64,000 bases of DNA from Actinosynnema sp. ALI-1.44 (lineage in GTDB: Bacteria > Actinomycetota > Actinomycetes > Mycobacteriales > Pseudonocardiaceae): assembly GCF_001984155.1 (NCBI RefSeq), contig NZ_MTQO01000039.1, positions 1 to 64,000 of the forward strand, given 5' to 3'. A program made the translations under genes and the position numbers. The first letter of the stretch is position 1. Each line of letters begins with the position of its first letter. Shown piece by piece: positions 44,713 through 54,811 of this stretch. A model generated the notes under the pieces. That model was not told where the DNA came from, searched no databases, and was given only the letters and a program-made list of their open reading frames with translations.

Positions 44713-46884
44713 GTGAAAGCACTCGATCCGGCCCCGCCGGCCGAGGACGTCGACCGCCTGCTCGCCGGCGCACACCACGATCCGCACTCCGTGCTCGGCA
44801 TACACCCGCACCCCGCAGGCGCGGTGGTGCGCGCGCTGCGGCCCGGCGCGAGCTCCGTGACCGTCCTCGCCGGGGATCTCAAGCAGGAGCTGGACGAAGT
44901 GGCGCCCGGCCTGTTCGCCGCGGTCCTGAAGCAGACACCGACCGAGTACTTGTTCGAGGTCACGTACGGCGACAAGGCCGAACTGGTCGACGACCCGTAC
45001 CGCTGGCTGCCCACGCTGGGCGAACTGGACCTGCACCTGCTCGCCGAAGGGCGGCATGAGCGGCTGTGGACCGTCATGGGCGCGCATGTGCGCTCCTACG
45101 ACACCCCTGTCGGGCCCGTGGTGGGCACGTCGTTCGCCGTGTGGGCGCCGAATGCCCGTGGTGTCAGGGTTTGCGGCGACTTCGACGGCTGGGACGGCCG
45201 GGCCAACCCGATGCGTTCACTGGGCTCGTCGGGGGTCTGGGAGCTGTTCGTGCCCGGCCTGCCGCAGGGCAGCCGCTACAAGTTCCGGATGCTCGGCAAG
45301 GACAACCACTGGCACGAGAAGGCCGACCCGTTGGCCTTCAGCGCCGAGCCGCCACCCGCGACGGCGTCCATCGTGTCTACTTCGGACTACGAGTGGACCG
45401 ACGGCGAGTGGGTCGCCGAGCGCGAGCGCACGGACTGGTGGCGCCGCCCGGTCAGCAAGTACGAGGTGCACCTCGGTTCGTGGCGGCCCGGCCTCGGCTA
45501 CCGCGAGCTGGCCGAACAGCTGGCCGACTACGTCACCGAACTCGGGTTCACGCACGTCGAACTGATGCCGGTGGCCCAGCACCCGTTCAGCGGGTCATGG
45601 GGCTACCAGGTCACGTCCTACTACGCGCCGATGTCCCGTTTCGGCGGCCCGGACGACTTCCGGTTCTTCGTCGACCACCTGCACTCCCGCGGCATCGGCG
45701 TAATCATGGACTGGGTGCCCGCGCACTTCCCGAAGGACTCGTGGGCGCTGGCCCGGTTCGACGGCCAGCCGCTGTACGAGCACGCGGACCCGCGCCGCGG
45801 CGAGCACCCGGACTGGGGCACGCTCGTCTTCGACTTCGGCCGCAACGAGGTCCGCAACTTCCTGGTGGCGAACGCGCTGTACTGGCTGGAGGAGTTCCAC
45901 ATCGACGGCCTGCGCGTCGACGCGGTCGCCTCGATGCTCTACCTGGACTACTCGCGCCAGGAAGGCCAGTGGCTGCCCAACGAGCACGGCGGCAGGGAGA
46001 ACCTGGACGCGGTGCGGTTCCTCCAGGAGCTGAACGCGACTGTCTACAGGCGACACCCCGGCGCGATGATGGTCGCCGAGGAGTCGACGGCGTGGCCCGG
46101 CGTGACCCGTCCGACGCACCTCGGCGGACTGGGTTTCGGCTTCAAGTGGAACATGGGCTGGATGCACGACACCCTCAACTACCTGCACCATGACCCGGTG
46201 CACCGCTCCTTCCACCACAACGAGATCACGTTCTCGCTGGTGTACGCGTGGAGCGAGAACTACGTCCTGCCGTTGTCGCACGACGAGGTCGTGCACGGCA
46301 AAGGCTCGCTGTGGACTCGCATGCCCGGCGACGACTGGAACAAGGCCGCGGGTGTCCGCGCGCTGCTGGCCTTCATGTGGGCGCACCCCGGCAAGCAGAT
46401 GTTGTTCATGGGTGGCGAGTTCGGCCAGGTCGACGAGTGGTCGGAGTCCCGTTCGCTGGACTGGCACCTGCTGGACGATCCGCTGCACGCGGGGATCCGC
46501 AAGCTGGTCGGCGACCTCAACACGGTCTACCGGGACAACTCGGCGATGTTCGCGGCCGACACGGCACCGGAGGGCTTCTCGTGGATCGACGCGAACGACG
46601 CCGCCGGGAACGTGCTGTCCTTCGTCCGGATCGACCCGGCCGACGACAGCACGGTCGTGTGCATCGCGAACTTCGCGGGCATGCCGCACAACGACTACCG
46701 CGTCGGCCTGCCCAAGACGGGCCACTGGCGTGAAGTCCTGAACACGGACGCGCAGACGTACGGCGGGTCGGGCGTGGGCAACTACGGCGACGTCGAAGCC
46801 ACCGGCAGGCCCTGGCACGGCCGACCGGCGTCCGCCGTGCTGCAACTCCCGCCGCAGGGCGTCATCTGGCTGGTACCCGCGTAA
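44713..46884 (+). CDS. glgB: 1,4-alpha-glucan branching enzyme GlgB, 723 aa
   Basis: GH13 subfamily 9. The N-terminal domain ([18 protein letters not shown]) is followed by a CBM48 ([25 protein letters not shown]) and the barrel with [25 protein letters not shown]. Catalytic residues are the Asp in [15 protein letters not shown] and the Glu in [27 protein letters not shown] 44713 is probably a leaderless start. It introduces the alpha-1,6 branches into glucan built by GlgE; full length, flanked on both sides by family B hairpins. Confidence 0.97.
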   Translation: MKALDPAPPAEDVDRLLAGAHHDPHSVLGIHPHPAGAVVRALRPGASSVTVLAGDLKQELDEVAPGLFAAVLKQTPTEYLFEVTYGDKAELVDDPYRWLPTLGELDLHLLAEGRHERLWTVMGAHVRSYDTPVGPVVGTSFAVWAPNARGVRVCGDFDGWDGRANPMRSLGSSGVWELFVPGLPQGSRYKFRMLGKDNHWHEKADPLAFSAEPPPATASIVSTSDYEWTDGEWVAERERTDWWRRPVSKYEVHLGSWRPGLGYRELAEQLADYVTELGFTHVELMPVAQHPFSGSWGYQVTSYYAPMSRFGGPDDFRFFVDHLHSRGIGVIMDWVPAHFPKDSWALARFDGQPLYEHADPRRGEHPDWGTLVFDFGRNEVRNFLVANALYWLEEFHIDGLRVDAVASMLYLDYSRQEGQWLPNEHGGRENLDAVRFLQELNATVYRRHPGAMMVAEESTAWPGVTRPTHLGGLGFGFKWNMGWMHDTLNYLHHDPVHRSFHHNEITFSLVYAWSENYVLPLSHDEVVHGKGSLWTRMPGDDWNKAAGVRALLAFMWAHPGKQMLFMGGEFGQVDEWSESRSLDWHLLDDPLHAGIRKLVGDLNTVYRDNSAMFAADTAPEGFSWIDANDAAGNVLSFVRIDPADDSTVVCIANFAGMPHNDYRVGLPKTGHWREVLNTDAQTYGGSGVGNYGDVEATGRPWHGRPASAVLQLPPQGVIWLVPA

Positions 46885-46888
46885 CCCA

Positions 46889-46934
46889 CTCGTGAGTGTT
46901 TAGGCCGGTTCTAACCCGCTTGAACACTCGCGAT
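46889..46934 (+). terminator. Hairpin after glgB, repeat family B copy 2
   Basis: Arms CTCGTGAGTGTT (46889-46900) and AACACTCGCGAT (46923-46934), 10 of 12 paired, with inner GGTT/AACC. It starts 5 nt past the glgB stop. The most diverged of the three family B copies. Confidence 0.7.
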
Positions 46935-46960
46935 GGCCCGGGAGATGGCAGGCTGTAGGC

Positions 46961-48364
46961 GTGACTGCGCACGACTATGACTTGATCGTCATCGGATCCG
47001 GGCCCGGCGGGCAGAAGGCCGCGATCGCCGCCGCCAAACTCGGCAAACGAGTCGCCATCGTGGACAAGCACGACATGATCGGCGGCGTCTGCGTCAACAC
47101 GGGCACCATCCCGTCGAAGACGTTGCGCGAGGCGGTGTTGTACCTGACCGGAATGGCGCAGCGGGAGCTGTACGGCGCGAGCTACCGGGTCAAACAGGAC
47201 ATCACGATCGCCGACCTGCTGTCCCGCACGCAGCACGTGATCGGCCGGGAGGTCGAGGTCGTGCGCGCGCAGTTGCTGCGCAACCACGTCGACATCATCG
47301 ACGGGCTCGCGAAGTTCGTCGACCCGCACACCGTCGCGGTCGAGGGGCGTGCGCGCACGGCGATCAGCGGCGACAAGATCGTGATCGCCACCGGGACGCG
47401 TCCGGCCAGACCGAACGCCGTCGACTTCGACGAGGCGAGGGTGCTCGACTCCGACGAGATCCTGCAGATGGAGACCATTCCCGCGTCCATGGTCGTGGTC
47501 GGCGCCGGTGTGATCGGCATCGAGTACGCGTCGATGTTCGCCGCGCTCGGCTGCCGGGTGACCGTGGTCGAACAGCGGGAACGGATGCTGGAGTTCTGCG
47601 ACCCGGAGATCGTCGAGTCGCTCAAGTTCCACCTGCGCGACCTGGCGGTGACGTTCCGCTTCGGCGAGAAGGTCGTCGACGTCGCCGTGAACGAGCACGC
47701 CACGGTGACCACGCTGGCCAGCGGCAAGCGGATCCCGGCGGAAGCGGTGATGTACTCGGCGGGCCGTCAGGGCGTGACCGACGAACTCGCGCTGGACAAG
47801 GCCGGTCTCGAAGCGGACAAGCGCGGCAGGCTGGAGGTCGGCCCGCACTTCCAGACGCCGGTCGGCCACATCTACGCGGTCGGTGACGTGATCGGCTTTC
47901 CCGCGCTGGCCGCCACCTCGATGGACCAGGGCAGGCTCGCGGCGTACCACGCGTTCGACGAACCGGCCAACGAACTGGCGGCACTGCAACCCATCGGCAT
48001 CTACACGATTCCGGAGATCTCGTACGTCGGCGCGACCGAGGCGGAACTGACCACGTCATCGGTGCCGTACGAGACTGGTACGGCAAGGTACCGCGAGCTC
48101 GCCAGGGGCCAGATCGCCGGTGACTCGTACGGGATGCTGAAACTGCTCGTGTCCACAACAGACCGCAAGCTCCTCGGCGTGCACGTGTTCGGCACGGGTG
48201 CGACGGATCTGGTGCACATCGGGCAGGCCGTGATGGGCTGCGGCGGCACCGTCGACTACCTCGTCGACGCGATCTTCAACTACCCGACGCTGTCGGAGGC
48301 CTACAAGGTCGCCGCGCTCGACGCGACGAACAAGATCAGGGCACTCGCCCGCTTCCAGACCTGA
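46961..48364 (+). CDS. sthA: Soluble pyridine nucleotide transhydrogenase SthA, 467 aa
   Basis: Flavoprotein passing hydride between NADPH and NAD+. It has the FAD motif [21 protein letters not shown] at residues 7-27. In the region where related disulfide reductases have CX4C it reads [13 protein letters not shown], with only one cysteine, which distinguishes SthA from lipoamide dehydrogenase and mercuric reductase. The second Rossmann motif is [20 protein letters not shown], and the C-terminal FAD loop [24 protein letters not shown] 46961 is used. Full length, monocistronic between a family B hairpin and the metalloprotease genes. Confidence 0.94.
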   Translation: MTAHDYDLIVIGSGPGGQKAAIAAAKLGKRVAIVDKHDMIGGVCVNTGTIPSKTLREAVLYLTGMAQRELYGASYRVKQDITIADLLSRTQHVIGREVEVVRAQLLRNHVDIIDGLAKFVDPHTVAVEGRARTAISGDKIVIATGTRPARPNAVDFDEARVLDSDEILQMETIPASMVVVGAGVIGIEYASMFAALGCRVTVVEQRERMLEFCDPEIVESLKFHLRDLAVTFRFGEKVVDVAVNEHATVTTLASGKRIPAEAVMYSAGRQGVTDELALDKAGLEADKRGRLEVGPHFQTPVGHIYAVGDVIGFPALAATSMDQGRLAAYHAFDEPANELAALQPIGIYTIPEISYVGATEAELTTSSVPYETGTARYRELARGQIAGDSYGMLKLLVSTTDRKLLGVHVFGTGATDLVHIGQAVMGCGGTVDYLVDAIFNYPTLSEAYKVAALDATNKIRALARFQT

Positions 48365-48443
48365 TCCGCACTTCGGGGCGCCGATATCGGTTCGGCACAT
48401 GATCGGTCCCCCTCAAGGGCACGAGAACAGGCACACTTGAGGG

Positions 48444-49841
48444 GTGATCCGGTCGTTCGGCGTAGTCAGTGCGGTGCTCGTCAGTGCTGTCGTGTTGTCC
48501 GCGTGCACGGTCTCGGTGCAGGGCACGCCCTTGGGCGCCGGCCGCGTGCTCAACCCCGACAACCAGGAGGACATCGACACGTCCTTCATCAACAACACCG
48601 ACGGCGGCGAGATCGACAAGCTCGCCGGCACGGTGGTCAAGGACGTGGAGAAGTTCTGGGAGGACGGTTATCCCGCCACGTTCGACGGCAAGCGGTGGGA
48701 GCCGTTGCGCGGCGGGTACTACTCGGTGGACACGAGTGACAAGGCCGCCCCGCCGCCACCGTGCACCGACCAGGCCTCGGACGTGGAGGGCAACGCCTTC
48801 TACTGCCCGTCGGCCGACGTCATCGCGTGGGACCGCGCGTCGCTGCTGCCCGTGCTGAAGGAGAAGTTCGGCGAGGCTGCGGTGATGCTGGTGCTGGCGC
48901 ACGAAATGGGCCACGCGGTGCAGCGTCGGGCGGGCATCACGCAGCAGAAACAACGCAGCGACCCCCAGCGTTACCCGACGATCCTGCTCGAATCGCAGGC
49001 CGACTGCTACGCGGGCTCATTCGTCCGCTGGGTGTCCGACGGCAAGGCCGCGAACCTGCGACTGGACCGGGAGTCGCTCGACCCGGCGCTCGAGGCGATG
49101 GTCCTGTTCAAGGACCCGGTCGGCACCGAGCAGACCGCCGAGGGCGCGCACGGTGACGCCTTCGACCGCGTCTCGGCGTTCCAGGACGGGTTCGAGAAGG
49201 GCGCGAAGCTCTGCTCGGAGATCACGGTCGACAACCGGGTGTTCACCCAGCGCGGGTTCATCAGCAGGCAGGACGAGGCCACCGGCGGCAACCTGCCGTT
49301 CGACCAGGCCGTCCAGCAGCTCGAACCGGACCTGAACGCGTTCATGAAGAGCGCCGCGGACAAGCTCGGCAAGCAGTGGCCCACGCCGAAGCTGGACAAG
49401 GTGACCAGCGCGCCGCGGTGCAGCAAGGGCGACCAGGGCCCGGTGGCGTACTGCCCGGACGACAAGACCATCGACATGCAGACCAAGGGCAAGCTGACCG
49501 ACCTGCACACCAAGATCGGCGACTGGGCCACCGGGACGATCGTGAGCAGCCGGTACGCCGTCGGCCTGCTCGCCGTGCTGGACAAGCCGCTGACCGGCGC
49601 CGAAGCGCAGCGGACAGTGCTGTGCGTCTCCGGCGCGTACAGCAAGTTCCTACTCACGAGGGAAGGCAACGGCGTGTTCACGCTGTCGCCGGGTGACCTG
49701 GACGAAGCGGTCCAGGTGCTGCTGGGTTACGACTACCCCGCGCGGGATGTCGACGGCAAGGCACCGGCGACCGGATTCGAACGCGTAGCAGCGTTCCGGA
49801 CAGGCGCGGTGGACGGACTCAACGCCTGCGACCTGCGCTGA
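48444..49841 (+). CDS. Neutral zinc metallopeptidase-like lipoprotein, copy 1, 465 aa
   Basis: Exported lipoprotein: the signal MIRSFGVVSAVLVSAVVLSAC has lipobox LSAC. The body holds a zinc-metallopeptidase site HEMGHAVQRR near residue 153, then ESQADCYAGSFVRW with the downstream acidic ligand position, and YCPSADVIAWD. It belongs to the neutral zinc metallopeptidase group common in actinobacteria; natural substrates are unknown. Start is GTG 48444. The next gene is a paralogue in the same order, pointing to a tandem duplication. Acts at the outer face of the membrane. Confidence 0.87.
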   Translation: MIRSFGVVSAVLVSAVVLSACTVSVQGTPLGAGRVLNPDNQEDIDTSFINNTDGGEIDKLAGTVVKDVEKFWEDGYPATFDGKRWEPLRGGYYSVDTSDKAAPPPPCTDQASDVEGNAFYCPSADVIAWDRASLLPVLKEKFGEAAVMLVLAHEMGHAVQRRAGITQQKQRSDPQRYPTILLESQADCYAGSFVRWVSDGKAANLRLDRESLDPALEAMVLFKDPVGTEQTAEGAHGDAFDRVSAFQDGFEKGAKLCSEITVDNRVFTQRGFISRQDEATGGNLPFDQAVQQLEPDLNAFMKSAADKLGKQWPTPKLDKVTSAPRCSKGDQGPVAYCPDDKTIDMQTKGKLTDLHTKIGDWATGTIVSSRYAVGLLAVLDKPLTGAEAQRTVLCVSGAYSKFLLTREGNGVFTLSPGDLDEAVQVLLGYDYPARDVDGKAPATGFERVAAFRTGAVDGLNACDLR

Positions 49842-49895
49842 CGTAACTGTTGCCACCTTTGTCCCGATTGCCGCGTGCCATGTCGTGGTGACCGC

Positions 49896-49901
49896 TAGGG
49901 T
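49896..49901 (+). promoter_or_regulatory. -10-like TAGGGT for the second metallopeptidase gene
   Basis: TAGGGT is followed after 6 nt by the GTG at 49908 with no ribosome site, indicating a leaderless message and separate expression from copy 1. Confidence 0.45.
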
Positions 49902-49907
49902 GCCCCC

Positions 49908-51356
49908 GTGCGGTCATATCTCCCGTTGGCGCTCGCAGGCGCCGTACTTGTGCTGGTCAGCTGCGCGTCACCGGTGCCTGGCAACCCCAAAGCCGAGGGT
50001 GATGTCGACCCGGGCTCGGTCGCCGGCCTGCCCGTGACGAACGACGACCAAGTACGCAGTGGACCCCGTGACGGCGCCCCCAAGGTGGACCTGACAGCTG
50101 AGAACGCCGACAACGGCGACATGGATCAGCTCGCGTTGGGTGCGCTCGCCGATCTGTACGAGTACTGGGGCGAACGGATGCCCGCGGACTTCGAGGGCCA
50201 GAAGTTCGAGCCGCTGGCGCGGCTGGTGTCGTACGACTCGAAGGGCAAGGCGCTGCGGATCTGCCAGACGTCGACGGCCGGGCTGGTCAACGCCTTCTAC
50301 TGCAGCCTCGACGACAGCATCGCGTGGGACCGCGGTGTGCTGTTGCCGGACCTGGACAAGCAGTTCGGAAAGATGTCCGCGGTGACGGTGCTCGCCCACG
50401 AGGTCGGGCACGCCGTCCAGTTCAAACTCGGGCCCAAGAGCGGCATCACGCAGGCCACGAAGACGATCGTGAAGGAACAGCAGGCCGACTGCTACGCGGG
50501 CGGCTTCTTCCGGTGGATCGCCGACGGCAAGTCCAAGCGGTTCCAGATCTCCACCGGTGAGGGCCTCAACAAGATCCTCGCCACCATGTTCTTCATCCGC
50601 GACCCCGCGGGCACCGACGCGAACAAGCAGGGCGCGCACGGTCTGGCGTGGGACCGGGTGTACGCGTTCCAGGCCGGGTTCAGCAACGGCCCGAAGACGT
50701 GCGCGAAGATGGACCAGAAAGAGGTCGACGCCCGGATCAGCGAGGAGAAGTTCGCCGAACGGGACAAGAACCAGGGCAACGTGAAGGTCGACGCGGACAA
50801 GATCCGCAAGATCAAGATCAGCCTGGACGAGGCGTTCAAGGCCAGCGGCGCCAAGCTGCCCGAGCTCAAGGACAACGGCTCGCGCTGCCAGGACGGCAAG
50901 TCCACCGAACCGGTCGCGTACTGCCCGTCGGACAACACTGTGGTGCTGGACGGCAAGAAACTCGCGGCGCTCGGCACACCGCCGAAACGCGGCCAGGAGA
51001 TCGGTGAGGACGGCGTGGGCATCGGCGACTTCGCGGCGTTCGCGGAAATCGCGTCCCGCTACACGATGGCCATCCAGAAGAACAGCAACCTCCCGCTCGA
51101 CAACGAGAAAGCCGCGCTGCGCACAGCGTGTCTGACGGGCGCGTGGGCGAAGGTCGCGGAGCGGCCCGCGTCCGGCGAGAACGTGCTGCGGATGTCCCCG
51201 GGTGACCTCGACGAGGCCGTCGCGGAGATGCTGATGGGCAAGAGCCTGATCGCCGCCGACATCAACGGCGACCCGGTGAAGGCCGGTTTCGCCAGGGTCG
51301 AGGCATTCCGGATCGGTTACACCAACGCCAAGGAATGCACCGCCCGCTTCGCCTGA
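49908..51356 (+). CDS. Neutral zinc metallopeptidase-like lipoprotein, copy 2, 482 aa
   Basis: Paralogue of the preceding gene with the same layout. The lipoprotein signal is MRSYLPLALAGAVLVLVSC, with HEVGHAVQFK (HExxH) near residue 164, then EQQADCYAGGFFRWIADGKSKRFQI and the shared C-terminal ending LRMSPGDLDEAVAEML. The two differ widely in the middle, so the duplication is old. GTG 49908 is probably leaderless. A strong terminator follows at 51373. Function unknown; surface protein processing is the usual guess for the family. Confidence 0.87.
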   Translation: MRSYLPLALAGAVLVLVSCASPVPGNPKAEGDVDPGSVAGLPVTNDDQVRSGPRDGAPKVDLTAENADNGDMDQLALGALADLYEYWGERMPADFEGQKFEPLARLVSYDSKGKALRICQTSTAGLVNAFYCSLDDSIAWDRGVLLPDLDKQFGKMSAVTVLAHEVGHAVQFKLGPKSGITQATKTIVKEQQADCYAGGFFRWIADGKSKRFQISTGEGLNKILATMFFIRDPAGTDANKQGAHGLAWDRVYAFQAGFSNGPKTCAKMDQKEVDARISEEKFAERDKNQGNVKVDADKIRKIKISLDEAFKASGAKLPELKDNGSRCQDGKSTEPVAYCPSDNTVVLDGKKLAALGTPPKRGQEIGEDGVGIGDFAAFAEIASRYTMAIQKNSNLPLDNEKAALRTACLTGAWAKVAERPASGENVLRMSPGDLDEAVAEMLMGKSLIAADINGDPVKAGFARVEAFRIGYTNAKECTARFA

Positions 51357-51372
51357 TCCCCCGCTCACCACC

Positions 51373-51404
51373 GGCCCCTGTCGCGTTCCGGCGCGACAGG
51401 GGCC
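51373..51404 (+). terminator. Rho-independent-type terminator
   Basis: A 12-bp perfect stem GGCCCCTGTCGC (51373-51384) / GCGACAGGGGCC (51393-51404) is followed by GTTTTCGTT. It lies 16 nt after the stop of the second metallopeptidase gene and is the clearest classical terminator in the window. Confidence 0.85.
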
Positions 51405-51411
51405 GTTTTCG

Positions 51412-51930
51412 TTATTCGCCTGTCTCGCCGTCGATCTGCTCACGCAGGAAATCGGCGTGCCCGTTGTGCCGGGCGTATTCCTCGATCATGTGCGCAACGA
51501 CCCAGCGGGTGCTGACCGTGCCCATCTTGGGGTGTTCGAAGGTGTGGTCGAGCGACACACCGGCCAGTGCCGCCCGGCTTTTGTCCATGGCCGCCAGCAG
51601 GTGGGCATAGTCCTCTTCCGCCGTTTCGGCCGACGCGTCGGTGAATTCGAAGTCGTCGGGCGCGACGTCGAAGAACCGGAACTCCGGGGGTTCGCCCGCC
51701 ACCCGCTGGACGAACCAGCCAGCTTCGACGTCGGTCATGTGCCGGACGAGTCCGATCAGGGACAAGGGCGAGGGCGACACGCCCCGCCGGGCCAGCTGTT
51801 CACCGGTCAGGCCGGAGCACTTCCACAACAGGGTCGCGCGCTGGTACTCGAGGAATTCCAGCAGGACGGCGCGCTCGTCGCCGACGAACGGGCCGTCGGG
51901 CCTGGCTACTTCGGGGGCGGTCCAAGACAT
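51412..51930 (-). CDS. DinB family protein, 172 aa
   Basis: Four-helix-bundle DinB/DUF664-type protein. The opening helix is FVGDERAVLLEFLEYQRATLLWKCSGLTGEQLARRGVSPSPLSLIGLVRHMTDVEAGWF, with the histidine of the usual metal triad in VRHMTDVE, and the later VVAHMIEEYARHNGHADFLREQIDG supplies the other two. Family members bind metal and often act as thiol-dependent transferases. The actual reaction is unknown. ATG 51930 is 17 nt downstream of the MarR gene stop, in the same direction. Confidence 0.87.
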   Translation of the reverse strand: MSWTAPEVARPDGPFVGDERAVLLEFLEYQRATLLWKCSGLTGEQLARRGVSPSPLSLIGLVRHMTDVEAGWFVQRVAGEPPEFRFFDVAPDDFEFTDASAETAEEDYAHLLAAMDKSRAALAGVSLDHTFEHPKMGTVSTRWVVAHMIEEYARHNGHADFLREQIDGETGE

Positions 51931-51947
51931 ACCCCGCAGTCAAGCAC

Positions 51948-52451
51948 TCAGTCGGTGAAGTCGCCGACCGATTTCCGCACCCGGGCAAGCAGATCCGACA
52001 GCTGCCTGGTCTGCCGGGAGGTCAGGCCGCGCAGCCCGAAGTCGATGTCGGTGACGGCCTTTGTCGCGGCTTCCCGCCGATCCCGGCCCGCCTGCGTGAT
52101 CTCGGTCAGCGTCGTGCGGCGGTCAGTGGGGTGCGGGGTGCGCTTGACCAGACCGTCGGCTTCGAGGCGGTCGACGATGTTCGTGACGCTCGTCGGGTGC
52201 AGTTGCAGCCGTTCACCCATCACCCGCATCGGGAGGCTGCCGCGCTTGGAGAACGACAGCAGCACCAGCGCCTCGTAGCGGGCGAAAGTCAGGCCGTGCG
52301 GACGTAGTGCGCCGTCCACGGCGGACTGGATGATCTGCTGCACCCGCATGACGCCGGTCACCGCGGCCATCGCCTCCGACGGTCCGATTCGCTCCTCCCA
52401 CAGTTCGGCTGCGCGGGCGATCGGGTCGAACGGCAACGGGCGAGACGTCAT
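51948..52451 (-). CDS. MarR family transcriptional regulator, 167 aa
   Basis: Winged-helix repressor with helical dimerisation ends. DNA-binding region: [72 protein letters not shown] 52451 lies 8 nt from a -10-like TAGCTT (leftward) and there is no ribosome site. Divergent from the thiamine-binding-like gene over 58 bp and upstream of the DinB gene, it probably controls one or both. The ligand is unknown. Confidence 0.9.
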   Translation of the reverse strand: MTSRPLPFDPIARAAELWEERIGPSEAMAAVTGVMRVQQIIQSAVDGALRPHGLTFARYEALVLLSFSKRGSLPMRVMGERLQLHPTSVTNIVDRLEADGLVKRTPHPTDRRTTLTEITQAGRDRREAATKAVTDIDFGLRGLTSRQTRQLSDLLARVRKSVGDFTD

Positions 52452-52509
52452 GGCGCAAAAAGCTACCAGCAGGTATCCATACGGACAGCGAAGCGGAAAG
52501 GAGAGCCAC

Positions 52510-52806
52510 ATGCTCGTGGCGTTCAGCGTCGCACCACTCGGTGGTGAGTCCGACAGTGTGGCCGAGGCGGTCGCACGAGCCGTCAAGGTGGTGCGTGAGT
52601 CCGGTCTGCCCAACCGCACGAGCGCGATGTTCACCGAGATAGAGGGCGAATGGGACGAGGTCATGGCGGTGGTCAAGAAGGCCGTCGACGTCCTGCAGGC
52701 CGACGCGCCCCGGGTCAGCCTCGTGCTCAAAGCGGACATCCGGCCGGGTCACACCGACCAGCTCACGGCCAAGGTCGAGCGGGTGGAGCGCTACCTTGCC
52801 CAGTAA
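52510..52806 (+). CDS. MTH1187/YkoF-type thiamine-binding family protein, 98 aa
   Basis: Small ferredoxin-fold protein of the MTH1187 family. It starts [33 protein letters not shown], with [28 protein letters not shown] and a C-terminal [25 protein letters not shown]. Relatives bind thiamine or HMP-type ligands. ATG 52510 has AAAGGAGAG upstream. It overlaps the next gene by 11 bp if the TTG start of that gene is right. Role in the cell not established. Confidence 0.87.
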   Translation: MLVAFSVAPLGGESDSVAEAVARAVKVVRESGLPNRTSAMFTEIEGEWDEVMAVVKKAVDVLQADAPRVSLVLKADIRPGHTDQLTAKVERVERYLAQ

Positions 52807-53659
52807 CCCCGGTGGTCACAGCCGCGGCATGTGGCTGCTGTTCGAGACCTACCACGACGTCACCTACTTCACACCGGAGTCCCGCGCCGCCACGGACGCG
52901 CTGGGCTGCAAGGGCGGGTGGATGGGCTACTTCGGCATGCGAGCCGCACCGCTCGGCGCGGTCGCGCCCGAGATAGTCGTTTCGTCGTTCTACAACTTCC
53001 ACCCGTGGATGGTCCGGCGCGCAATTCCGGACGCGTGGCAGGTCGCGTCGCCCGAGCAGTACCTCGAAACACGCCTCAAGGGCGCCGACGGCGCGCTCAC
53101 GCGGATGCTGGGCGACCGTGACGTGACCGAGGCGGCCGAACTGGCGCTGGAAGCGGCGCGGAACGCGCCGACCGCCGGTCGGCCGCTCGGCGCGGCCAAC
53201 GCCATCCTGGCGGTGCCCGAACAGCCCCGTCTCAAGCTGTGGCACGCCACGACCGTCCTGCGTGAGTCCAGGGGCGACGGGCACGTGGCCGCGCTGGTCG
53301 CCGCGCCGCTGGACCCGGTGGAGACCCTGGTGCTGTTCGCGGCGGACCAGGGTGTCGACCCGGCGTACATGCGTGTGGCCCGTGGGTGGTCCGAAGAGGA
53401 ATGGGCGGCGGCCGGGGACCGGCTCGCCGACCGCGGACTGATCCGGGACAGCGTGATCACCGAGGCCGGGACCGCGTTGCGGGCGGACATCGAACGCCGG
53501 ACCGACGAGGCCGCCGAGTACCCGTGGCGCGCGCTGGGCGACGAGAAGACGCGGCGGCTGGCCGAGCTGATGCGGCCGCTCGCGCTCGCGCTGGGCGCGC
53601 AGAACGCGGCGATGCGGCAGAACCCGATGGCGCTCGACGTCGTCAAAGAGTTGTCCTGA
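52796..53659 (+). CDS. SCO6745-type conserved helical protein, 287 aa
   Basis: Actinobacterial conserved protein of the SCO6745 type: [42 protein letters not shown] near the start and [23 protein letters not shown] near the end. A winged-helix-like segment ([17 protein letters not shown] then [14 protein letters not shown]) suggests nucleic acid or protein binding. TTG 52796 has GGAG at good spacing inside the upstream gene; ATG 52829 is an alternative start with no ribosome site. Biochemical function unknown. Confidence 0.82.
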   Translation: MPSNPGGHSRGMWLLFETYHDVTYFTPESRAATDALGCKGGWMGYFGMRAAPLGAVAPEIVVSSFYNFHPWMVRRAIPDAWQVASPEQYLETRLKGADGALTRMLGDRDVTEAAELALEAARNAPTAGRPLGAANAILAVPEQPRLKLWHATTVLRESRGDGHVAALVAAPLDPVETLVLFAADQGVDPAYMRVARGWSEEEWAAAGDRLADRGLIRDSVITEAGTALRADIERRTDEAAEYPWRALGDEKTRRLAELMRPLALALGAQNAAMRQNPMALDVVKELS

Positions 53660-53727
53660 GGTGTCCTGAGCTGTCCTGAACAGCGGCGATCGGATGTGGT
53701 GCCGCACACACCTGGCGTTGTGCGGCA
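53650..53727 (+). repeat. Triple 10-bp tandem repeat and hairpin after the SCO6745-type gene
   Basis: TTGTCCTGAG, GTGTCCTGAG and CTGTCCTGAA follow one another at exactly 10-bp spacing (53651-53680), the first containing the stop codon. A further 8-bp hairpin, TGCCGCAC/GTGCGGCA (53700-53707/53720-53727), may terminate transcription before the thioredoxin-like gene. Confidence 0.5.
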
Positions 53728-53757
53728 GCCCGCCCTGACCTGGGCAACGGAACGTGC

Positions 53758-53763
53758 CAGGAT
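53758..53763 (+). promoter_or_regulatory. -10-like CAGGAT for the thioredoxin-TPR gene
   Basis: CAGGAT ends 6 nt before the GTG at 53770, with no ribosome site, as in the other leaderless-looking starts of this window. Confidence 0.35.
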
Positions 53764-53769
53764 AGATGT

Positions 53770-54756
53770 GTGACAAGGCCAAATCCACGTCAGACGGCCG
53801 CCATGTCCGCGGCTCTGTCCGGCGCCGTCGACCTGTCGGCGCTCAAGGCGCGGGCGGATGCCGCACGTCAGGCGCCCACCAGGCCCGCGGCAGCCGCTCC
53901 GGCGGACGGTGACGCGCCCGCGGCGGGCGGTCCGTTCGTCTTCGACGTCACCGAGGCGACCTTCCAGGCGGACGTGGTCGAGCGTTCGCTGCAGGTCCCG
54001 GTGGTCGTCGACCTGTGGGCCGAATGGTGTGGCCCGTGCAAGCAGCTGTCACCGGTGCTCGAACGGCTCGCCAACGCGAGCGGCGGCGCCTGGGTGCTCG
54101 CCAAGGTCGACGTCGACGCCAACCCGCGGATCGCGCAGCTGTTCGGCGTCCAGTCGATCCCGACGATCGTGGCGATCGCGGGCGGCCAGCCGGTCGACGC
54201 GTTCTCCGGGGCGCAGCCCGAGCCGCAGATCCGCCAGTGGATCTCCGCGCTGCTGGACGCGTTGCGCGACCGCCTGCCGGGCATCGCGGCCGCCGAGGCA
54301 GGCGCCGCCCAGGGTGGCGAAGCCCCCGAGCCGGTCGAAGAGCCGGTGGACCCGCGGCTGGTGGCGGCCGAGGACGCGTTCGAACGCGGCGACTTCGCCG
54401 CGGCCGAGCAGGCCTACCAGCAGATCCTCGACGTCGAGCCGGGCAACGAGGAGGTCAAGGCCGCGTTGGCGCAGGTGCGGTTCACCGCGCGCGCCGAGGC
54501 GGCCGACCCGAGCGCGGTCGGCAAGGCGGACGCGGACCCGTCGGACGTCGACGCCCAGCTCGCGGCCGCCGATGTCGAGGTGGCGCAGCAGCAGGTCGAC
54601 GCGGCGTTCGCCCGGTTGATCAGCGCCGTCCGCAACACCGCGGGCGACGACAGGGACAAAGTGCGCTCTCACCTGGTCGAGCTGTTCGGGCTGTTCCCGA
54701 GCGACGACCCGAGGGTGGCCAAGGCCCGTCGCGACCTGGCCAGCGCCCTGTTCTGA
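53770..54756 (+). CDS. Thioredoxin-TPR co-chaperone-like protein (CnoX/YbbN type), 328 aa
   Basis: After a Pro/Ala-rich N-terminal tail (about 1-55), residues ~57-165 form a thioredoxin domain with a complete active site, [18 protein letters not shown], and the cis-proline QSIPTIVAI. The C-terminal ~130 residues are TPR-like ([35 protein letters not shown]). This matches CnoX/YbbN, a redox-active holdase. The intact CGPC suggests reducing or mixed-disulfide activity. A homologous gene lies near glgB-glgE in mycobacteria (Rv1324). Confidence 0.9.
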   Translation: MTRPNPRQTAAMSAALSGAVDLSALKARADAARQAPTRPAAAAPADGDAPAAGGPFVFDVTEATFQADVVERSLQVPVVVDLWAEWCGPCKQLSPVLERLANASGGAWVLAKVDVDANPRIAQLFGVQSIPTIVAIAGGQPVDAFSGAQPEPQIRQWISALLDALRDRLPGIAAAEAGAAQGGEAPEPVEEPVDPRLVAAEDAFERGDFAAAEQAYQQILDVEPGNEEVKAALAQVRFTARAEAADPSAVGKADADPSDVDAQLAAADVEVAQQQVDAAFARLISAVRNTAGDDRDKVRSHLVELFGLFPSDDPRVAKARRDLASALF

Positions 54757-54762
54757 CCACCT

Positions 54763-54808
54763 CTCGTGAGTGTTTTGGCCGGTTGGAACCGGCCAGAACA
54801 CTCACGAG
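54763..54808. terminator. Long hairpin between convergent genes, repeat family B copy 3
   Basis: 22-nt arms at 54763-54784 and 54787-54808 pair with one mismatch (CTCGTGAGTGTTTTGGCC against GGCCAGAACACTCACGAG plus GGTT/AACC). It sits between the thioredoxin-TPR gene (plus) and the kinase-like gene (minus), 3 nt from the latter's stop. Confidence 0.85.
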
Positions 54809-54811
54809 GGG

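Noticed and set aside
45595-46845. 416-aa minus-strand frame opposite glgB
   Set aside because: Composition ([15 protein letters not shown] style) is that of an antisense frame; glgB is certain.
46961-48364. Lipoamide dehydrogenase or mercuric reductase
   Set aside because: The redox-active CX4C pair is missing (only one cysteine in [11 protein letters not shown]), which is the SthA pattern.
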